From Candidatus Gastranaerophilales bacterium (GTDB lineage Bacteria > Cyanobacteriota > Vampirovibrionia > Gastranaerophilales > Gastranaerophilaceae), in NCBI GenBank assembly GCA_944325525.1, contig CALVAK010000016.1, positions 1 to 48,985 of the forward strand: a stretch of DNA of 48,985 nucleotides, given 5' to 3'. Below the pieces are notes generated by a model that was given only the letters and a program-made list of their open reading frames with translations, made no database searches and was not told the DNA's origin. The first letter of the stretch is position 1. Each line of letters opens with the position of its first letter. Made by a program: the position numbers and the translations under genes. Below, one piece after another: positions 17,707 to 26,431 of the stretch.

Positions 17707-18858
17707 CTATTTGTTTAAATATTTTATAACTGCAGCAACGCCGCTTCCGGGTTCAAATTTATGACCTAGCTTATACAATGCAGCTTCCAGAGAACCAACC
17801 GCCATAATAACGTCTCTTTCACATACAAAACCAAGCGTACCCATTCTAAAAATCTTATCTTTTAATTGGTTTTGTCCATTTGCAACTTCAATATAATAAT
17901 CATTTTTTAATGTTTTTCTTATGTCTGGAACCGAAATATTTTCAGGTGGAAGAATTGCCGTAATAGATGTGCTTGCAATTGAATCATCTTCAACAAAAAG
18001 TTTAAGACCTATTGCTCTTAAAGCCTCTCTTAAAGCTTTTGCCAATTTTGTATGACGTTCAACAATATTGTCCAATCCTTCTTCTTTTATCATTTCAAGT
18101 GCGGTTTTTAATCCTGCAATAAGACTTACGGCCGGAGTAAATGCCGTAGAATTAGCAATAACAGACTTTCTATTAGTTTCCCAGTTAAAATAAAAATCCG
18201 GTCTTGTGCATTTTCTTTGAACTTCCCAGGCTTTTTCACTTGCAGCCAGAAAAGAAAGTCCCGGAGGAATCATAAACCCTTTTTGAGAACCCGAAATTAA
18301 AACATCAATGCCCCATTCATCCATTTTGCATTCCATTGCACCTATACTTGTAACACCATCTACAACGGACAGAGCACCGTGTTCTTTTATATATGAAACT
18401 AACGTCTTAACATCATTTGTAACTCCAGTTGATGTTTCATTTTGAGTTAAAGTAACAATTTTTATTTCTTTATTAACGTCTCTATCCAATCTGTCTTTTA
18501 ATTCCTGAGGGTTTATAGCTTTTCCGGGTTCTACTTCAATAACTTCAACATCAGCACCTAATGACTTTGCTATTTTTGCCCATCTCTGACCAAAATTACC
18601 TATGACAAGAGATAAAACCTTATCACCAGGATTTACCAAATTGGATAAAGCAGCATCCATAGCACCTGTTCCGCTTGCTGTATATACTATTACATCATTT
18701 TTTGTCTGAAATACATATTTTAAATCAGAATATACAGACTCTAATACTTTTGCAAACTCACTGCTTCTATGACCTACAGGATGTTTTGCTATATCAAGTA
18801 ATACACTTTCCGGCACCGGAGTAGGTCCTGGTATCATCAAAAAAGTTTTATCTCTCAT
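17707..18858 (-). CDS. Class-V aminotransferase (serine/alanine-glyoxylate type)
   Basis: PLP enzyme of the serine-pyruvate/alanine-glyoxylate aminotransferase group, 383 residues. It opens with M-I-P-G-P-T-P-V-P and has G-H-R-S near residue 30. The cofactor-binding D-G-V-T-S-I-G and S-G-S-Q-K-G with the Schiff-base Lys fall near 165-200. The C-terminal R-M-G-T-L-G is typical. Paired with serA it probably makes phosphoserine from phosphohydroxypyruvate, as in other bacteria that lack a SerC. I have not excluded a serine-glyoxylate role. GGGGAG lies before ATG 18858. Confidence 0.92.
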   Translation of the reverse strand: MRDKTFLMIPGPTPVPESVLLDIAKHPVGHRSSEFAKVLESVYSDLKYVFQTKNDVIVYTASGTGAMDAALSNLVNPGDKVLSLVIGNFGQRWAKIAKSLGADVEVIEVEPGKAINPQELKDRLDRDVNKEIKIVTLTQNETSTGVTNDVKTLVSYIKEHGALSVVDGVTSIGAMECKMDEWGIDVLISGSQKGFMIPPGLSFLAASEKAWEVQRKCTRPDFYFNWETNRKSVIANSTAFTPAVSLIAGLKTALEMIKEEGLDNIVERHTKLAKALREALRAIGLKLFVEDDSIASTSITAILPPENISVPDIRKTLKNDYYIEVANGQNQLKDKIFRMGTLGFVCERDVIMAVGSLEAALYKLGHKFEPGSGVAAVIKYLNK

Positions 18859-18914
18859 TTAATCTCCCCTTTATTAAATATTTACAAAATTAATTTTCTC
18901 ACAAATTAATTACT

Positions 18915-18944
18915 ATAGTAACCATTTGTTAAATTTGTAAACAA
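18915..18944 (-). promoter_or_regulatory. Possible promoter of the aminotransferase-serA operon
   Basis: On the minus strand TTGTTT (18939-18944) and TACTAT (18915-18920) are spaced by 18 bases, about 57 bases before the start codon. Matches to consensus are moderate. Confidence 0.35.
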
Positions 18945-19022
18945 TTAAAGGATTTTTGTAAATACGGGGCTGCTGTTTGTTTTTATATTTATAGGTAAGT
19001 ATAAATATGTAAAAGGATTAAT

Positions 19023-19661
19023 ATGCCAAACGGTATTTCTTGTGCATATTTTGCCGGAAAAAATTTAATATACGGCAAAAAGGAACATAATATATTTAAA
19101 GAAGGTATAGCAGGAGCACAAACCGTAAGAACAATTGATAGTGCTGCCGCTTCAGGAGTTATTAATGTTCCTGCCAAAAATACTATTAGTAAAGTTGCAG
19201 GAATAGCAAAAAAAATATTATATCCACTTATAGTTATGTCCGGTGTTTATAATACCATTCAATCTGATGATAAAATAAAAACTGGAGTTGAACAAGCAAG
19301 CGGAATAGCATCAATGTATACTTTTGAAAAAGTTGCTGAAACAGGTTTGAATTCAATAGAAAATAAAGTAAAAAATACAAATATTGTTAAAAACAATAAA
19401 AAATTGGCTTGTATACTGTATGTATTAAAAGGAATAGCTTTCGTCAGTGCCTCATTAACAGGTTACAAAGCCGGAAATGATGTAGCAGGAAATGCCGTTG
19501 ATTTTATAAGAAATGCTTTAAACAAAAACAAACAAAATTATTTAAATCCGGTTGATATTACTGAAAAAAGCAATCAAGAAGCGGCAGATAATGATTTAAA
19601 AAAAGAAGCAAAAGAAAATAACGATAAAATTTCCGAACAATTACCTGTAATGACAGATTGA
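19023..19661 (+). CDS. 212-residue membrane protein of unknown function
   Basis: No family recognised. The N-terminal 60 residues are polar. Two hydrophobic stretches follow, K-K-I-L-Y-P-L-I-V-M-S-G-V near 62-75 and L-A-C-I-L-Y-V-L-K-G-I-A-F near 128-148, the second continuing into a Gly/Ala helix. The last 50 residues are charged and disordered (Lys, Asn, Glu). AAAGGATT precedes ATG 19023. It is transcribed away from the aminotransferase. It belongs to the same loose class of small membrane proteins as the genes at 15582 and 44701. Confidence 0.72.
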   Translation: MPNGISCAYFAGKNLIYGKKEHNIFKEGIAGAQTVRTIDSAAASGVINVPAKNTISKVAGIAKKILYPLIVMSGVYNTIQSDDKIKTGVEQASGIASMYTFEKVAETGLNSIENKVKNTNIVKNNKKLACILYVLKGIAFVSASLTGYKAGNDVAGNAVDFIRNALNKNKQNYLNPVDITEKSNQEAADNDLKKEAKENNDKISEQLPVMTD

Positions 19662-19667
19662 CTTTTT

Positions 19668-20546
19668 TCAAAGAAGTATAGCAAGTATCATCAATAGAAT
19701 ACCGCCAATCTGCGACATCGTTGCGACATTTTGCATTTTTCTGTTATTTTCGTATTTATAACTGTCTTTTTTAGCTTCATAAGCGACCATAATACGTTGA
19801 AGTCTGTTTATATCGCTGTCAGTTGTAAATGTTCTTTTAAACAGTTTTTGCTCTAATCGACTTAAACGGTTAGAAATATTATCATTTGTATAATTACCCC
19901 TTAACAATTCCTGCTCTAAAACTGCAAGTTGAAAAGGCATGGTCTGATCATCAATTGTTTCCATTCCGCTTTTTCTATAATAATTGTCTAAATTATGACC
20001 GGAATTAACATTTTGTGAAGAAGCAATATGTTTTTGCGGGTTTAAACTTACAGCGAGTCTTTCTACTCTTTTATTAAGGGATTCTGTACTTGTCTTATTA
20101 TATATTTTTGTTTCAAGTCTATCTAAACGTTTATATATGTTTTCGCTTTTATATGTAGTATTAAAAACTTCTTGTTCCATAGCATCAACTACTGGATAAT
20201 CAACAGATGCATCTTCTTTTAAATTCATCAAATCCTGATTTAATCTATTCGTATTATTACTACCGGAAGAGTCCAAATTCTCAGTTTTATTCTTATTAAT
20301 TTTCTGAGGGACAAAACCTATATCATTTTTTATATTATTAATTCTGTTTTGAATATTGCCTGATTTTTTTACCCCGTATAAATACTGTTCTATACGTTCA
20401 ACCCTCTTTGTTTCATTTTCATTGTCGTATTTATACCCAAAAATAGTTTTTTCTATTGCAGCAACGGGACTTTCAATATTTTCTTTCGGGTAACACTCAC
20501 CGCAAGATATTAATAATATCAATAATATAAATAGTAATTTTTTCAT
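19668..20546 (-). CDS. Lipoprotein with RLxRLE repeats
   Basis: A 292-residue exported protein. The signal ends in a lipobox-like L-I-S-C with Cys15. Three copies of a ~30-residue repeat are visible, near 29-58, 121-150 and 207-238, with the pattern E-x-x-x-F/L-x-x-x-Y-x-x-[DE]-N-x-x-x-R-[VL]-x-R-[IL]-E-x-x-[LI]-[YF]. A shorter copy is near 155-168. A hydrophobic C-terminal tail (about 278-292) may be a second anchor. The same repeat occurs in the 35071-35751 protein. The function is unknown; helical repeats of this kind suggest envelope scaffolding. It may share a transcript with the Yip1-like gene ten bases upstream. Confidence 0.8.
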   Translation of the reverse strand: MKKLLFILLILLISCGECYPKENIESPVAAIEKTIFGYKYDNENETKRVERIEQYLYGVKKSGNIQNRINNIKNDIGFVPQKINKNKTENLDSSGSNNTNRLNQDLMNLKEDASVDYPVVDAMEQEVFNTTYKSENIYKRLDRLETKIYNKTSTESLNKRVERLAVSLNPQKHIASSQNVNSGHNLDNYYRKSGMETIDDQTMPFQLAVLEQELLRGNYTNDNISNRLSRLEQKLFKRTFTTDSDINRLQRIMVAYEAKKDSYKYENNRKMQNVATMSQIGGILLMILAILL

Positions 20547-20556
20547 AATCTTCTCT

Positions 20557-21138
20557 CTATATTGAGAATATAGCCTCGATTTTTATAAAAAAACATACCA
20601 ACCAATATATTGCGAAGAAGCTTGAAACAAAAGGCAAAAATATCAGCATAAAAGAGCGTGAAATAGATATATCATAAGCAGCTCTAATCGATAAAGCATA
20701 TAGAAATATTATCCAAAAGTATAATATTAGCTCTGCAATCGAACCAATAAAATAACCTGAATTGCTAAATTGTTTTAACAAATTTAAAGGAGCAAAAAAA
20801 ATGTATGGAATTGGGGCAAATGAAGTATAAAAAAGTACTTTGTGAAAATTTCCGCTTTTATCAAAAATCTTCGCTGTATATTCAAAAAACAAAGCGGTCA
20901 AAAACCACAACACCAACATCGCCGCAACTTGTAGTATCAAGAAAAATATTAACAAAAATATATTCGTCGTTGAAGTGCCAAAGACAGAAGCTATAAGTTT
21001 ATTTATAACAGCAATAAAAGCAACAGTTGCTGCAGCAAGTCTTATGGATATAGTTCTGTCTTTTTTTTCAAAAAATGCTTTTGGTGAAAAAATTACACTG
21101 TAAATATTTTCAAAAAATTCGTCTGTTGTTATTCCCAT
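20557..21138 (-). CDS. Yip1-domain membrane protein
   Basis: A 193-residue integral membrane protein with a short N-terminal amphipathic segment (the F-x-x-P-K-A-F-F motif typical of Yip1-type proteins) and five hydrophobic helices. The L-F-Y-T-S-F-A-P-I-P loop matches the family. Bacterial Yip1 proteins have no agreed function. It overlaps the sppA stop by ten bases, so it is translated from the phosphohexomutase-sppA-yip1 transcript. Confidence 0.82.
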   Translation of the reverse strand: MGITTDEFFENIYSVIFSPKAFFEKKDRTISIRLAAATVAFIAVINKLIASVFGTSTTNIFLLIFFLILQVAAMLVLWFLTALFFEYTAKIFDKSGNFHKVLFYTSFAPIPYIFFAPLNLLKQFSNSGYFIGSIAELILYFWIIFLYALSIRAAYDISISRSFMLIFLPFVSSFFAIYWLVCFFIKIEAIFSI

Positions 21139-22118
21139 AAATACAAAGGCCTTCTACTTAATATCATACTGGTCGGAATAAAATCCGATAATTTATATTT
21201 GCTTTGAGTTCCGTATTCGGTAAAACTTGAAAAATATTCACTTATTGTAGTTTTCTTATTATAATTGACAAGTTTTACTTTAGAATTATTTCCATATTTT
21301 TGCTGAACCATTACTTCTATCATATTCTTTGCTGTATCAATATCACCTATTTCATCAATAAATCCGAGTTTTTTAGCCATTCTTCCAGTAAAAACCCTTC
21401 CGTCTGCATTAGATTTAAGAGTACCTTCATCCAGCAATGTCTTTGTTACTTTATAATTATCATTTCTGAATACTCTTGCTTTTGTTATAGCTTCGATGAA
21501 CTGATTATATGAATCATTAACAATATCCTGCATTAAATTTCTTTCTTCCGGAGTCATCTCTCTTAATCCGGAACCAATATCTTTATATTTCCCGCTTTTA
21601 ATTACAACAGGGTTAATGTCAAGTTTCTCTGTTAATAAATGATGAAAATCCATAAAAGAAACAATGACACCAATACTACCCGTCAACGTTCCTTCTTGGG
21701 CAAGGATTCTGTCTGCAGCAGAAGCAATATAATATCCGCCACTTGCTGCAACATCATCTAAAACAGCAATAACCGGCTTTTTTTGCCTTATATTTAGTAT
21801 TTGATTATAGATATTCTGCGACATTGCAACTGTACCGCCGGGAGAATTTATTTTTATTATTATTCCTTTTATATCATCATCAGCCGCAGCAGATTTTAAA
21901 GATTTTAGAAGATTTGCAGCACTCGTTTCGCTTGAAAACAAGTTAGATTCATATGAGGAAACAATAGTCCCTTCAACTTCCATTACTGCTATTTTATTTC
22001 CGCCTATTTTGTTATTTTTTTCATATAGAACTTCTTCTTTTTCAATATTAAAAAAGCCTGAAATTAAACATAAAACGCATAAAAGTATAACTATTTTCGC
22101 TATTAAACCGGATTTCAT
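21129..22118 (-). CDS. sppA: Signal peptide peptidase SppA (short form)
   Basis: Membrane-anchored Ser/Lys protease that clears cleaved signal peptides, 329 residues. There is one N-terminal transmembrane helix (about 5-22). The crotonase-like core has N-S-P-G-G-T near 110, the catalytic Ser in A-A-S-G-G-Y-Y-I near 150 and the catalytic Lys in K-S-G-K-Y-K-D near 200. The length fits the single-domain Gram-positive/cyanobacterial form that works as an octamer. It overlaps the phosphohexomutase gene by four bases (ATGA). Confidence 0.94.
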   Translation of the reverse strand: MKSGLIAKIVILLCVLCLISGFFNIEKEEVLYEKNNKIGGNKIAVMEVEGTIVSSYESNLFSSETSAANLLKSLKSAAADDDIKGIIIKINSPGGTVAMSQNIYNQILNIRQKKPVIAVLDDVAASGGYYIASAADRILAQEGTLTGSIGVIVSFMDFHHLLTEKLDINPVVIKSGKYKDIGSGLREMTPEERNLMQDIVNDSYNQFIEAITKARVFRNDNYKVTKTLLDEGTLKSNADGRVFTGRMAKKLGFIDEIGDIDTAKNMIEVMVQQKYGNNSKVKLVNYNKKTTISEYFSSFTEYGTQSKYKLSDFIPTSMILSRRPLYLWE

Positions 22119-23605
22119 TTTTCCTCACAATCTGAAAACTTTTTTATACTGTCATCTAATAAAGCTATCATTGTATTTTTATATAATAAAGCATTCTTTT
22201 TAGTTTTTGCTTCAAATCTCAAAGTAAAAACAGGTTCTGTATTACTTTGTCTTATTAAAGCAAATCCGTCAGGGAAAATTATTCTCAACCCATCCAGAGT
22301 TACTATATCACTTATTTTTGTACCAAATATACAATCATCATTTTCTATTTTTTCTTTTACATCTTCAAAAACAGATTTTTTTAATTCGTTTTTACATTCA
22401 TATCTGACTTCATCAAGAGTATGTACAGATTTAAAGGGTTTTAAAAGATCCTTAAGTTTAAAATCAGGATTAAATTTCTTATTTTTAGCTATAATTTCAA
22501 TTACTCTGCATCCAGCATATACCGCATCGTCAAAGCCATAATATCTATCTTTAAAGAACATATGCCCTGACATTTCTCCTGCAAGAATTGCATTAGTTTC
22601 TTTCATTTTTGATTTTATATATCCGTGTCCTGTTTTCGACATAACGGCAATTCCACCCTGTTTATTAATTTCGTCAAAAAGAACCTGTGAACACTTAACC
22701 TCAGAAACAATTTTAGGCCGCTCTCCACGCACAGACAGCTCCTTAATAATATCCTGAGCATATATATATAAAAGCTTATCACCTGTAATAGTATTTCCTT
22801 CAGAATCAACAACACCCAGTCTGTCAGAATCACCGTCAAATGCAATACCCAAATCAGCATTTGTTTCAATTACTTTTTTCTTTATATCATTCAAGGTTGA
22901 TAAATCACTGGGGTTAGGATGATGATTAGGGAAATTACCATCCGGTTCGGAATATAATTCAATAACTTCGCAACCCAAATCTCGATATAATCGTGGGGCT
23001 ACAACACCACCTGTTCCGTTAGCACTATCTACGACAATTTTTATACCCTCACCAATTCTTAAAAACTTAGAAGAAACTGTTTCAATATACTGCGGAATAA
23101 TGTTATATAGCCTCAGTTCGCCATGCTTATAGGCATTTGAATCGTCAGACATTTGTTCTATTGTATACTCTTTTACAATTTTTATTTCTTCTTCATTTAA
23201 AGAAGATTTATTAAATGTCATCTTTAACCCGTTATATTCCGGCGGATTATGACTTGCAGTAACAATTAACGCACCTGAAATTTTTACATCTTTACAAAAA
23301 TTTTCCGGATATGAAGCATACTCAGAATAATATCCCAACGGAGTAGGAACAACATCAAGATTTATAACATTTGCACCTATATGAGTAATCCCTTTTGCAA
23401 TAACTTTGGATAAAGACTCAGAATGTACCCTTGCATCCCTTGCGAGAGTAATCCATATATCATTCGGCATTAAACCTGTCTTCTCCTGAATATACTTTAC
23501 AAAACCTTTACCTGTATAATAAAATAGTTCTTCTGTGACATCTTCGCCATATATGCCTCTTATATCATTTTTTCCGAAAGCTCTGAAATCAGAAATCTTT
23601 GTCAT
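22115..23605 (-). CDS. Phosphomannomutase/phosphoglucomutase
   Basis: Alpha-D-phosphohexomutase, 496 residues with the usual four domains. The phosphoserine loop is T-A-S-H-N-P-P near 126. The metal-binding loop is D-G-D-S-D-R near 255. The sugar-binding loop is G-E-M-S-G-H near 340. The C-terminal phosphate-binding R-Q-S-N-T-E-P is present. It interconverts hexose-6-P and hexose-1-P for glycogen (glgA is at 29722) and envelope sugars. AAGGAA precedes ATG 23605. It is first in an operon with sppA and the Yip1 gene. Confidence 0.93.
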   Translation of the reverse strand: MTKISDFRAFGKNDIRGIYGEDVTEELFYYTGKGFVKYIQEKTGLMPNDIWITLARDARVHSESLSKVIAKGITHIGANVINLDVVPTPLGYYSEYASYPENFCKDVKISGALIVTASHNPPEYNGLKMTFNKSSLNEEEIKIVKEYTIEQMSDDSNAYKHGELRLYNIIPQYIETVSSKFLRIGEGIKIVVDSANGTGGVVAPRLYRDLGCEVIELYSEPDGNFPNHHPNPSDLSTLNDIKKKVIETNADLGIAFDGDSDRLGVVDSEGNTITGDKLLYIYAQDIIKELSVRGERPKIVSEVKCSQVLFDEINKQGGIAVMSKTGHGYIKSKMKETNAILAGEMSGHMFFKDRYYGFDDAVYAGCRVIEIIAKNKKFNPDFKLKDLLKPFKSVHTLDEVRYECKNELKKSVFEDVKEKIENDDCIFGTKISDIVTLDGLRIIFPDGFALIRQSNTEPVFTLRFEAKTKKNALLYKNTMIALLDDSIKKFSDCEEK

Positions 23606-23684
23606 TTGTTTTATTTCCTTGTTCTTAAATTAAAAAACAACTATACTAATACATTATAGAAAAAATTATTAGTAAAATCAAAAA

Positions 23685-24602
23685 ATGATAAGAAATAATA
23701 ATGTTAAAAACAATAAAATGCATAAAAAAGACCGCAAATATTTATTAAATACAAATACAAATAATTGTGCCATTGCTTTTATTTTACCTTCAATTTTAGG
23801 CTGCACTCTCTTTATCTTTATTCCATCTTTGTTTTCTTTTCTATTAAGTTTTTGTAATTGGAATCTTATAAATAAAATCAAGTATGCAGGACTTAACAAC
23901 TATATTGAACTTTTTTCTTCACAAGAGTTCTGGTTTATTCTAAAAAATACAATTGTTTATGCTCTATCGGTAACATTATTTGCTGTGCTAATTCCATTGA
24001 TTCTGGCATGTTTTCTTAATGAAAAAATTTTATGCAAAGATTTTTTTAAAACATCATATTTTCTTCCGTTTATAACTCCAATGATAGTAATAGCAATGAT
24101 CTGGCAATGGATTTTTGATCCGAATCTTGGATTAATAAACTGCTTATTTAAGTTAAATTATAAATGGCTGTATGATGAAAACCTTGCAATGATTGTATTA
24201 ATAATAGTTTCAGTATGGAAACTTATCGGATACAACATTATAATACTACTTTCAGGATTTTCTTCAATTAACAGCCAGATATATGAATCCGCAAAAATTG
24301 ACGGTGCAAATCCAACTGCAGTGTTTTTTAAAATAACTCTTCCTCTTTTGTCACCATCAATATTATTTGTACTTCTAATAACAACCATAAGTTCATTTCA
24401 AGTGTTCGATCTTATATATCTGATGACACAAGGAGGACCTGATAATACAACAAATATCCTTGTTTACTGGCTTTATAAAAACGCATTTGAATTTTTCAAT
24501 ATAGGAAAAGCTTCTGCAATAGCCTATGTACTGTTTATTTTAATCTTAATACTTACGATTTTACAGTGGAAACTCAGAAAAAAATGGGTTATTAACGAAT
24601 AA
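23685..24602 (+). CDS. Sugar ABC transporter permease (MalF/UgpA type)
   Basis: Inner-membrane permease of 305 residues with six transmembrane helices. The EAA loop that docks the ATPase is Y-E-S-A-x-I-D-G-A-N near residues 203-212, followed by the family T-x-P-L-L-S-P. ATG 23685 is used here; an ATG at 23718 is also possible and neither has a clear Shine-Dalgarno. The second permease and the ATPase that should complete the importer are absent, and the matching binding protein is 9.5 kb away. The gene ends two bases before a converging gene. Confidence 0.9.
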   Translation: MIRNNNVKNNKMHKKDRKYLLNTNTNNCAIAFILPSILGCTLFIFIPSLFSFLLSFCNWNLINKIKYAGLNNYIELFSSQEFWFILKNTIVYALSVTLFAVLIPLILACFLNEKILCKDFFKTSYFLPFITPMIVIAMIWQWIFDPNLGLINCLFKLNYKWLYDENLAMIVLIIVSVWKLIGYNIIILLSGFSSINSQIYESAKIDGANPTAVFFKITLPLLSPSILFVLLITTISSFQVFDLIYLMTQGGPDNTTNILVYWLYKNAFEFFNIGKASAIAYVLFILILILTILQWKLRKKWVINE

Positions 24603-24604
24603 AA

Positions 24605-24874
24605 CTATGCAAGAACAGAAAGCAACTGCTTTTTCGGATTAGTTTCATCGTAAATTGTATTAATTTGTGATTTTATCTTGCTTGCTTCATCTGTAACATC
24701 TGAACGAAACAATTCGGAAATTCTACTTACCACATTCATTATTCTGTCTTGTAAACCAACTTCATCCCAAACATATGCATCAATATATTCCGGATAAGGA
24801 ACAGCACTATGTTTAAAACTCTGTTTCTGCATATTTGCATTATAAGAATAATTATTTATTTGAGCGACTCTCAT
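24605..24874 (-). CDS. 89-residue protein with Asn-rich N-terminus
   Basis: No family recognised. It starts MRVAQINNYSYNANMQKQSFKHS, an Asn/Gln/Ser-rich leader with an aromatic F-x-x-S turn. The rest is a soluble helical body (about 45-80). Similar leaders start the proteins at 42382 and 45734. The Shine-Dalgarno AAGAGGAAA is well placed before ATG 24874, so translation is credible despite the small size. Confidence 0.72.
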   Translation of the reverse strand: MRVAQINNYSYNANMQKQSFKHSAVPYPEYIDAYVWDEVGLQDRIMNVVSRISELFRSDVTDEASKIKSQINTIYDETNPKKQLLSVLA

Positions 24875-24983
24875 CTTAATTTCCTCTTCTTTAAGTGTTT
24901 TTATTACACTTTATTTTATACATTTATTATGTAATAGAAAAATTATTTTGTCAATACCGCTTTGTTAAGAAATATTAATTTCG

Positions 24984-25190
24984 TCCAAGCTCAACAAAAT
25001 CAAGTCACTTGGCATTAAGTGTATTTATACCACTTAATCCTTTTGAAATATATTACCTGTCCGGGTTATTTTTTTTTAGTCCATGTGGCGAATTGAATAT
25101 TATATATTTATTTCGTTATATATAATTATCTTTTTCATACTTCCAACTATTCTTAATTCCAGACAGTAGGGCTTAACGGCCCTCTTTTTT
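24984..25190 (+). ncRNA. Candidate small RNA gene
   Basis: This 315-base space has no ORF but has the parts of a transcript. A -35-like TTGTCA is at 24948-24953, with an AT-rich -10 candidate around 24971-24978. Internal hairpins are CCAAG...CTTGG and ATTAAGTG...CACTTAAT. A long-range CCTGTC...GACAG pairing is possible. A terminator (AGGGC...GCCCT then seven T) ends at 25190, with its T tract only in the plus direction. The length would be about 200 nt. It does not match SRP RNA, tmRNA or RNase P as I know them; a 6S-like RNA cannot be excluded. Confidence 0.4.
25168..25190 (+). terminator. Plus-strand terminator
   Basis: The short GC-rich hairpin AGGGC-TTAACG-GCCCT is followed by CTTTTTTT. 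The T run overlaps the pth stop codon on the other strand. No plus-strand protein gene ends nearby, which supports the small-RNA call. Confidence 0.7.
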
Positions 25191-25750
25191 TAATTATATT
25201 TATTTTGAACTTTTACTATATCATTCTCACAATAGAATAAAAAAGCTTCAACACTTTTACTTATAACATTTTTGAGTGTTTCTTTTTCTGAAATATCAAA
25301 ATTCTGCAACACAAAATCTTCCGATTTCATATATGGAGGCTGAGGACCTATTCCTATTTTTAATCTGTCAAAAACATCAGTATTGGCACATTTAATTATT
25401 GATTTCACTCCGTTATGACCGCCATCAGAGCCTTTTGATCTAAATCTTATTTTTCCTAGTTCAAGTGAAATATCATCATATACAAGGAATAAATCATTTA
25501 TATTTATCTTATAAAAATTTTTTAAAGCCAGTAATGCTTCTCCGGATAAATTCATATACGTCTGAGGTCTTATTATCCAGACAGCTTCATTCTTATAAAC
25601 CCCTTTTGCTATTTCGCTTTTAAATTTAGGTTCTAATGAAAACTTTACCCCGAGGTTTTCCGCCAGCTCCATAGCGAACATAAAACCTGCATTATGTCTG
25701 GTTCTTTCATATTTTATTCCTGGATTTCCCAAACACATTATTAATTTCAT
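25190..25750 (-). CDS. pth: Peptidyl-tRNA hydrolase
   Basis: Releases tRNA from stalled peptidyl-tRNA. Length is 186 residues. Typical motifs are L-G-N-P-G-x-x-Y with the conserved Asn, H-N-A-G-F with catalytic His near 20, the K/R-P-Q-T-Y-M-N-L-S-G segment near 65, Y-D-D-I near 92 and G-S-D/G-G-G-H-N-G near 108. AAAGGCATGTA precedes ATG 25750. Confidence 0.97.
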   Translation of the reverse strand: MKLIMCLGNPGIKYERTRHNAGFMFAMELAENLGVKFSLEPKFKSEIAKGVYKNEAVWIIRPQTYMNLSGEALLALKNFYKININDLFLVYDDISLELGKIRFRSKGSDGGHNGVKSIIKCANTDVFDRLKIGIGPQPPYMKSEDFVLQNFDISEKETLKNVISKSVEAFLFYCENDIVKVQNKYN

Positions 25751-25852
25751 TACATGCCTTTCTTTTAAAAAAATTATCCCATAGTTATGTTCATGTTACC
25801 AGTTAAATTCTTTTTAATATGACTAATTATGTAAAAAACAGGAGATAAAATT

Positions 25853-26431
25853 ATGTCAGCAAAAAAGAATTCAATTATAAACATGAAAAGCAGTGAAATG
25901 CTTTATAATTTTTTAGAAAGTACTCATTTACATAAAAAAGATTTTGCACAAATGATAGGAGTAACGCTATCTTATGTTTATAACCTGATTGATGAAACAA
26001 TTCCTTTTTCTACAAGAAGCACCACTCTTGAGCGTATTGCCGTTGTTATGGATATATCGCCGGAAGAATTTGCAGAGTACAAAATTCCTCAAGATCCTAT
26101 ATTAATTGATGAAACTACAGAATTCATACGTGAAAAGCAAAAAGAAAAAAAGCTTACAACCGTTCAATTTTTAAAAGCTTTTCCCAGAAAACAAAGGCTT
26201 GAGATTGTAGATATTCTAAGAGGAGCAAGACCGATTCCTCTTGACTGGGAAGAAGTAAGTGTAATTGCTCAGGTGCTTGATATTTCAAAAGAAGAAATGT
26301 ACGATTTCTGGGAAGAAAGATTAAGAAAATTACTTCAATCTTCCGGCTTTAATTTTGAAAACAATCAGGGGCTTGCAAAAGCTATGTTTGATTGTGCAAG
26401 AAATTATGTATACAAGAACGATAGTATATAA
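25853..26431 (+). CDS. DNA-binding regulator with XRE-type helix-turn-helix
   Basis: A 192-residue soluble protein. Residues about 12-65 form a Cro/CI-type helix-turn-helix (F-A-Q-M-I-G-V-T-L-S-Y-V-Y-N-L as recognition core). Residues about 85-145 look like a second, degenerate helical unit of the same type (A-Q-V-L-D-I-S-K-E-E-M-Y-D-F-W mirrors V-M-D-I-S-P-E-E-F-A-E-Y). The first domain is the clearer DNA-binder. AGGAGAT precedes ATG 25853. The gene stands alone and abuts the converging phosphoesterase. The target genes are unknown. Confidence 0.8.
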   Translation: MSAKKNSIINMKSSEMLYNFLESTHLHKKDFAQMIGVTLSYVYNLIDETIPFSTRSTTLERIAVVMDISPEEFAEYKIPQDPILIDETTEFIREKQKEKKLTTVQFLKAFPRKQRLEIVDILRGARPIPLDWEEVSVIAQVLDISKEEMYDFWEERLRKLLQSSGFNFENNQGLAKAMFDCARNYVYKNDSI

